Under the pieces are notes generated by a model. That model was given only the letters and a program-made list of their open reading frames with translations. It was not told the origin of the DNA and did no database searches. From NCBI RefSeq assembly GCF_033978785.1, contig NC_084753.1, positions 33,731,739 through 33,795,738 of the forward strand: a DNA stretch of 64,000 nucleotides, given 5' to 3'. Below are positions 58,183 through 64,000 of the stretch, in pieces (the first letter of the stretch is position 1; every line of letters starts with the position of its first letter). The stretch comes from Entelurus aequoreus. Its lineage: Eukaryota > Chordata > Actinopteri > Syngnathiformes > Syngnathidae. The translations under genes and the position numbers were made by a program.

Positions 58183-59491
58183 AGGCCTACTGAAATGAAT
58201 TTTTTTTATTTAAACGGGAATAGCAGATCCATTCTATGTGTCATACTTGATCATTTCGCGATATTGCCATATTTTTGCTGAAAGGATTTAGTAGAGAAAA
58301 TCGACGATAAAGTTCGCAACTTTTGCTCGCTGATAAAAAAAACCTTGCCCCTACCGGAAGTAGCGTGACGTCACAAGCGGTAGTGCTGCTCACAATTCCC
58401 CGTTGTTTACAATGGAGCGAGAAATATTAGGAGCGAGAAAGTGACGATTACCTCATTAATTTGAGCGAGGATGAAAGATTCGTGGATGAGGAACGTTAGA
58501 GTGACGGACTAGAATGCAGTTCAGGAGATATCTTTTTTCGCTCTGACCGTAACTTAGGTACAAGCTGGCTCATTGGAATTCACACTCTCTCTTTTTTCTA
58601 TTGTGGATCACGGATTTGTATTTTAAACCACCTCGGATACTATATCCTCTTGAAAATGAGAGTCGAGAAGGCGAAATGGACATTAACAGTGACTTTTATC
58701 TCCACGACAATACATCGACGAAGCTCTTTAGCATGAGCTAACATGATAGCATCTGTCTCAAATGCAGATAGAAACAAAATAAATAAATCCCTGACTGGAA
58801 GGATAGACAGAAGATCAACAATACTACTATCAGGAGACACCGAACCAAACACTGGACATGTAAATACAGGGTTAATGCTGTGCCGCCTGTCGAAGCCTGG
58901 CAATGCTGTTGCTAACGACGCTAACCTAGCAACGGGACCTCGTCAGAGCTATGATAAAAACATTAGCGCTCCACCTACGCCAGCCAGCCCTCATCTGCTC
59001 AACACCCGTGCTCACCTGCGTTCCAGCGATCGACGATGCGGTCGGCGGCCCGGAGACGTAGGAAGTCAAGGTGAGGTCGCCGGCGCTAGCGTCTGCTATA
59101 CAACAAAGTCCTCCTTGTTGTGTTGCTACAGCCAGCCGCTAATACACCGATCCCACCTACAACGTTCTTCTTTGCAGCCTCCATTGTTCATTAAACAAAT
59201 TGCAAAAGATTCACCAACACAGATGTCCAGAATACTGTGGAATTTTGTCGAAGAAAACAGAGCTCTGTGCATTGTGTCCAATAGGGTCCAAACACTTCCG
59301 TGGACCTCGCAACGTCACGCGCATACGTCATCCTCCAAAGGCGTTTTGAACCGGAAGTTCCCCGGGAAATTTAAAATTGCACTATATAAGTTAACCCGGC
59401 CGTATTGGCATGTGTTGCAATGTTAAGATTTCGTCATTGATATATAAACTATCAGACTGCGTGGTCGCTAGTAGTGGGTTTCAGTAGGCCT
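58183..59491 (-). mobile_element. TTAA-flanked element, copy 4, with replaced interior
   Basis: Bounded by TTAA (58179-58182 and 59492-59495); ends AGGCCTACTGAAA and TTTCAGTAGGCCT. It has CCGGAAGTAGCGTGACGTCA at about 58354. The left acidic module is broken (ATGGAGCGAGAAATAT... stops soon). Between about 58520 and 59130 the interior differs from copies 1-3 and holds a long frame (next entry). Confidence 0.85.
58743..59426 (+). pseudogene. Chimeric 227-codon frame in TTAA element copy 4
   Basis: The first half reads from the replaced interior (RIDRRSTILLSGDTEPNTGH) and the last third is the inverse-strand reading of the element's own terminal module, so it is not a natural protein. The segment LLSGDTEPNTG resembles the LLLSGD-E-NPGP type motif near the N-terminus of several non-LTR retrotransposon proteins, so the interior may derive from such an element. 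No other domain is visible. Confidence 0.35.
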
Positions 59492-59497
59492 TTAAGA

Positions 59498-60210
59498 CAG
59501 GTGTATCAAACGTACAGCCCTCGAACAGGTTTTATATGACTGTGCTAAGTATGAAAACGAGCTGAGCTTTTTAACGAAAGCAACTGCTGTTCTAAATGTG
59601 TCCATTCAATTCTGTTAGGCAAGCAAACGATTTATAGTGGGGCCAAGCAAGACGTACACGGTAAAGCGTGGCTGCGGCTCCTAACCTTCGACCCAAATGC
59701 AACGTAAAACCTGCCGCTTTACATCTTCTGCTTGGAACACATCCTGTTTTGGCATCTTCATTGGACTAAAATGTCTGTCAAAAAAAAGAAAAGTGGACAC
59801 ACAGTGTAGCTCAACCGTCTTGAATAGTCTATACCTGTGTTCGTATGGTTTGTTGAGTTAGCACAGGAATAATACGTGGACATGACAAATGAGGTATTTG
59901 ATACTTAGAAGAGTTTTCATCTATTTATTTTTCAATCCCAGATATGCTGCGACTTTAAATTTGATAACTTTGTAGATGAACTGAGACAAAATCTAGGTTC
60001 ATTGTGTTCTTTGTAGTGGTTTTTTTGTGAAACTGCACAATTTTTTTTCCTCAAATTTTTCAACAAACTTAGTGTTTTGTCCAGAGAATTATTTGTGATT
60101 TGTACATTTTCAGAAGACCAAAAGTGAAACAAACAAAACAATCTAAAGCCCACTTGGGAATAGATTTTCCTCCATGTGGTCCCTAGACTAAAATGAGTTT
60201 GACACCCCTG
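59498..60210. mobile_element. hAT-like MITE (CAGGTGTATCAAAC...GTTTGACACCCCTG)
   Basis: The right duplication ACTTAAGA is at 60211-60218. The left duplication is split: AC (58177-58178) plus TTAA, then the TTAA element, then TTAA plus GA (59492-59497). Joining them gives the identical ACTTAAGA. The right end is shared with the fragment at 63421-63593. Non-coding. Confidence 0.9.
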
Positions 60211-60281
60211 ACTTAAGAGGATGATAAAAACAAATTCAAATGATGCGTTTTGGTGTCTGCTGGCATTTTTTTTAAGGGGTG

Positions 60282-60400
60282 GCAGCAGCATGGCTCATGT
60301 GGTAGAGTGTTTGTCTCCCAACCTGAAGGTTGCAGGTTCGATCCTTAGTTTCCCTGTAATTGAATTACTAATGAACTACTCTTCAATAAATGTAATTAAT
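60282..60400 (+). mobile_element. tRNA-like SINE head
   Basis: ATGGCTCATGTGGTAGAGTG (A-box-like) and GGTTGCAGGTTCGATCC (B box). A tRNA-like head without a normal acceptor stem and with no paired 3' side, so a SINE head, not a tRNA gene. Confidence 0.65.
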
Positions 60401-60417
60401 TAATGCCTTACTTTAAA

Positions 60418-61995
60418 AACAAACCCGTTTCCATATGAGTTGGGAAATTGTGTTAGATGTAAATATAAACGGAATACAATGATTTGCAAATCATTTTCAA
60501 CCCATATTCAGTTGAATATGCTACAAAGACAACATATTTGATGTTCAAACTGATACACTTTTTTTTTTTTGCAAATAATCATTAACTTTAGAATGTGATG
60601 CCAGCAACACGTGACAAAGAAGTTGGGAAAGGTGGCAATAAATATTGATAAAGTTGAGGAATGCTCATCAAACACTTATTTGGAACATCCCACAGGTGAA
60701 CAGGCAAATTGGGAACAGGTGGGTGCCATGATTGGGTATAAAAGTAGATTCCATGAAATGCTCAGTCTTTCACAAACAAGGATGGGGCGAGGGTACCACT
60801 ATGTCAACAAATGCGTGAGCCAATTGTTGAACAGTTTAAGAAAAACCTTTCTCAACCAGCTATTGTAAGGAATTGAGGGATTTCACCATCTACGGTCCGT
60901 AATATCATCAAAGTGTTCAGAGAATCTGGAGAAATCACTGCACGTAAGCAGCTAAGCCCGTGACCTTCGATCCCTCAGGCTGTACTGCATCAACAAGCGA
61001 CATCAGTGTGTAAAGGATATCACCACATGGGCTCAGGAACACTTCAGAAACCCACTGTCAGTAACTACAGTTGGTCGCTACATCTGTAAGTGCAAGTTAT
61101 AACTCTCCTATGCAAGGCGAAAACCGTTTATCCACAACACCCAGAAGTGCCGTCGGCTTCGCTGGGCCTGAGCTCATCTAAGATGGACTGATACAAAGTG
61201 GAAAAGTGTTCTGTGGTCTGACGAGTCCACATTTCAAATTGTTTTTGGAAACTGTGGACGTCGTGTCCTCCAGACCAAAGAGGAAAAGAACCATCCGGAT
61301 TGTTATAGGCGCAAAGTTGAAAAGCCAGCATCTGTGATAGTATGGGAGTGTATTAGTGCCCAAGACATGGGTAACTTACACATCTGTGAAGGCGCCATTA
61401 ATGCTGAAAGGTACTTACAGGTTTTGGAGCAACATATATTGCCATCCAAGCAACGTTACCATGGACGCCCCTGCTTTTTTCAGCAAGACAATGCCAAGCC
61501 ACGTGTTACATCAACGTGGCTTCATAGTAAAAGAGTGCGGGTACTAGATTGGCCGCCTGTAGTCCAGACCTGTCTCCCATTGAAAATGTGTGGCGCATTA
61601 TGAAGCCTAAAATACCACAACGGAGACCCCCGGACTGTTGAACAACTTAAGCTGTACATCAAGCAAGAATGGGAAAGAATTCCACCTGAGAAGCTTCAAA
61701 AATGTGTCTCCTCAGTTCCCAAACGTTTACTGAGTGTTGTTAAAAGGAAAGGCCATGTAACACAGTGGTGAACATGCCCTTTCCCAACTACTTTGGCACG
61801 TGTTGCAGCCATGAAATTCTAAGTTAATTATTATTTGCAAAAAAAAAAAAAACGTTTATGAGTTTTAACATCAAGTATGTTGTCTTTGTAGTGCATTCAA
61901 TTGAATATGGGTTGAAAATGATTTGCAAATCATTGTATTCTGTTTATATTTACATCTAACACAATTTCCCAACTTATATGGGAACGGGGTTTGTA
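60418..61995 (+). mobile_element. Full-length mariner/Tc1-type transposon
   Basis: The left end ACAAACCCGTTTCCATATGA and right end TTATATGGGAACGGGGTTTG are inverse, each followed by AGTTGGGAAATTGTGTTAGA and its complement, and by GATTTGCAAATCAT near both ends. About 1.58 kb, the usual size of the superfamily, with a decayed transposase between. Confidence 0.9.
60880..61771 (+). pseudogene. Decayed DDE transposase of the 60418-61995 element
   Basis: Segments of one protein can be followed across frames. A helix-turn-helix-like ISPSTVRNIIK lies near 60885. The first catalytic Asp is in LWSDEST (codon 61220-61222), the second in FQQDNA (61487-61489), with the expected in-frame spacing between them. 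A single-base deletion near 61550 (WPPV) shifts the frame before the acidic third residue in IENVW (61582-61584). The consensus C-terminus ends near 61771. The interval between the second and third acidic residues is about 31 codons, shorter than the 34 typical of Tc1. Several stops upstream. Inactive. Confidence 0.85.
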
Positions 61996-62640
61996 TGTTA
62001 AATGCAGTTGATAGACGTTTATGAGACCAGCATCTGCGTGAGTGTGTATAAAAGGCAGTGTCTGTTGCAAAGCGACGTGTGACGTCAGGGTTTCAGCTGA
62101 ATTGTATTTGTTAGCTTTAGCAGTTTGTCAGCTCTGAAGGCTTTTCTGTTGAAAATTTTCACCAGCTTGTGTTACCTCTGGCTAATAAAGAGGCCCCCCC
62201 CCCCCCCCCCCCCGCTCTCGCCAGCCACCGGAGCTACAGCGCGCAGGTGAAGGTGGCGGGTTGTCGGTGACGGCAATGCGCGGTAGCGCCAGCCCCTTCC
62301 TCAGCTACAGTACCTGCCGAGCCCCCCGCAAACAGCCGTAGCAAAGGCACATCAAAAAATACTGCTATGGCGGTATTGTCAAAAATATATATCGCTTTTC
62401 TAAAATATACCGGTAATAACTGTAATACCGGTAATACACCCAGCCGTATTTTAACACATAGCAAAACTGGAGCCCGGTAACATGAATGTGCAGTAAATGA
62501 GCGAAGCTATTATCATGTTTTTCTGATTTATAACACCAAAAGACATACAAGGTTTGATCAAATTAATATAAATGTCAAAGAGATTCCATGGTCATTTTGT
62601 GGGATAATGAGCATGAGCGGTCACATGATCCGTGGCGTGC
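61996..62640. other. Unclassified; poly-C tract and hAT-like fragment
   Basis: Poly-C at about 62191-62213; AATATACCGGTAATAACTGT and ATACCGGTAATACACCCAGC near 62405 suggest an end of a TACCGG-type hAT-like repeat. A CRE-like TGACGTCA lies near 62080. No gene supported. Confidence 0.4.
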
Positions 62641-63420
62641 ATGTGGGAACCTCAGTTCCCTTCAACAACGACAAAACTACTACTCGCGGCATACTTTGTG
62701 ACAGACAACGATTACTTTGGGACAAATTATGATCCAGGGTCTTATATTTTTTTGCCTGATTATAAGGAGGATGAGCAACAAGTTTTAGAAGCTGTGTACT
62801 AAACAGACATCATGCAGCTGTGTGGCTGAGTGCTAAACAAGAAATAAGAACATAACAAAACACTTACTGTACATAGTTTGCTTTCATTGGGATGCCGACT
62901 GATAGGATGTTCATATATTCCCGTTCAGATTAAAAAATATAATCATAATCCTTGGGAAGGGTTAAAAAAAAAGTTACCGCACAAGCGTTTTTTGTGTGTC
63001 TTTCTGGCCATCTCCAGGTATAAGTTGGATGTCACAGATGACCAGCTTCTTGGTTTTTGGGAACAACCCTCGAGAGGCATTATTTATAATCCTCAATGAA
63101 CTTTCACCAATTGGAGACGATGCAGCAGCAAGGCACCGGCTCAATATGTCAATACAGCAGCGATTATAAACACAGTATTGCTAATACTTGGTTAATATTC
63201 AGGTCACGAGATGGAAATGGAGTATTGTTGGCGGTTTTTGGGTGATTATTTAGAGGGCTTTGTGGGCGGAATAGAGGACCCCCGTTGACTCCATTGTATT
63301 ATATTATGTATTGTTGACTTTTGCTAGGGTTTATTTACGATTCAGAATGCATAAAAAAAGAAAAACATATGTGTTTGTGTCTTATAAAGGGAATGTGAAT
63401 GATAAAGAGCATGATGAATG
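62641..63420 (-). repeat. Inverse partial copy of the 44430-45810 repeat
   Basis: GCTAATACTTGGTTAATATT, GGAGTATTGTTGGCG and GGGCGGAATAGAGGACC match the inverse of that family. Confidence 0.65.
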
Positions 63421-63593
63421 ATTTATACATTTTCAGAATGTGCTTGTTCTATTTTTAAACAAAGAAAACAACCTGAAGTTGTCTGTATTTTTAAGTTATC
63501 GTGCCGTGATTTTACCAGTCCAGTCCACTTGGGAATAGATTTTTCTCCATGTGGCCCCGATCTAAAATGAGTTTGACACCCCTGCCGTAGACA
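63421..63593. repeat. hAT-like right end, isolated
   Basis: CTTGGGAATAGATTTTTCTC and ATGAGTTTGACACCCCTG match the right end of 59498-60210; no left end present. Confidence 0.7.
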
Positions 63594-63673
63594 GACTGTC
63601 AAATAAAATATAACGACTCTTAAAATAATTACTTAACGTGACCACACATTTTAGTTTGTCATAGTTACAAACT

Positions 63674-64000
63674 ATGCGGGACTTCTCTGCCATCCCTGTG
63701 GAGGTTGGGGATATTGAACAGGAATGGGCAATGTTCAAAGCCTCTATTGCTAAAGCCGCAGCTGTGAGCTGTGGCCAGAAGGTCTTAGGTGCCTCAAGGG
63801 GCGGTAACCCTCGAACACCCTGGTGGACAGTGGTGGTCAGGGAAGCCGTCCGACTGAAGAAGGAGTCCTACCGGGGTATGTTATCCCAGGGGACTCCGGA
63901 GGCAGTTGCGAGGTACCGACGGGCCCGAAGGGCAGCGGCCGTGGCTGTGGACGAGGCTAAGCAGAGGGTGTGGGAGCAGTTTGGGGAATCCATGGAGAAG
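63674..64000 (+). CDS. RTE/Rex3-like LINE protein, linker between endonuclease and reverse transcriptase, partial
   Basis: Frame open from 63665 and running off the window edge without a stop (109 codons from the ATG at 63674). It encodes MRDFSAIPVEVGDIEQEW, then RTPWWTVVVREAVRLKKES and AVARYRRARRAAAVAVDEAK, ending at FGESMEK. This is the helical, basic region that precedes the reverse transcriptase in the RTE family represented at 42833-43579. The 5' junction lies near 63665, so the endonuclease is missing. No stops so far; the polymerase domain would be expected just beyond 64000. The ATG is internal to the protein and is not a true start. Confidence 0.8.
   Translation, partial: MRDFSAIPVEVGDIEQEWAMFKASIAKAAAVSCGQKVLGASRGGNPRTPWWTVVVREAVRLKKESYRGMLSQGTPEAVARYRRARRAAAVAVDEAKQRVWEQFGESMEK

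Noticed and set aside
60282..60345. tRNA gene on the plus strand
   Set aside because: tRNA-like A and B boxes only; no acceptor-stem partner on the 3' side. Treated as a SINE head.

Overview
The window looks like vertebrate nuclear DNA, most likely from a teleost fish with a large, repeat-rich genome. It contains fish-type Tc1/mariner elements, many hAT-like non-autonomous elements, RTE (Rex3-like) and L2-like non-LTR retrotransposons, tRNA-derived SINEs and long TA/CA microsatellites. Several repeat families recall pipefish-type (Syngnathidae) genomes; that is an impression from memory and cannot be verified here. There are no operons, rRNA genes, free-standing tRNA genes or CRISPR arrays.

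Layout. 1-4120: Tc1-like terminal debris, a palindromic 507-bp element, a Tc1-type MITE and a GC-rich stretch. 4121-8350: a 3.5-kb, 22-bp minisatellite with higher-order structure, then telomere-like tracts and two related palindromes. 8831-13140: a solo LTR, hAT MITEs and SINEs. 13686-16811: two opposed copies of a TTAA-flanked element that carries inward-facing exon-like modules. 16962-21167: nested hAT-like elements. 21966-24208: a second 22-bp minisatellite. 25385-27522: a tandem array with units of about 345-385 bp. 27891-29630: microsatellites and a hAT-like element. 30440-34900: LINE remnants and a Tc1 remnant split by a solo LTR. 35337-38940: hAT, Tc1 and mariner remnants. 40091-47696: LINEs, a third TTAA element, and a large repeat interrupted by an RTE. 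47705-49100: the only stretch that looks like a host gene start (GC-rich 5' region plus a 19-codon first exon). 49430-50830: an AT-rich degenerate array. 51121-63593: Tc1, hAT, TTAA and mariner elements, often nested. 63674-64000: a second RTE copy that runs off the window.

Most open frames are transposon relics or reading frames through simple repeats. The best-supported results are mechanistic. Exact 8-bp target-site duplications flank six hAT-like elements, and near-exact ones flank several more. Exact 5-bp duplications flank two solo LTRs. One TTAA element sits inside the target-site duplication of a hAT-like element, which fixes the order of insertion. Both minisatellites appear to have grown from short segments of dispersed repeats. 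The TTAA family is the best candidate for an unusual system: each end carries ETS- and CRE-like sites, an ATG exon rich in acidic or polar residues and a consensus splice donor, both pointing inward.
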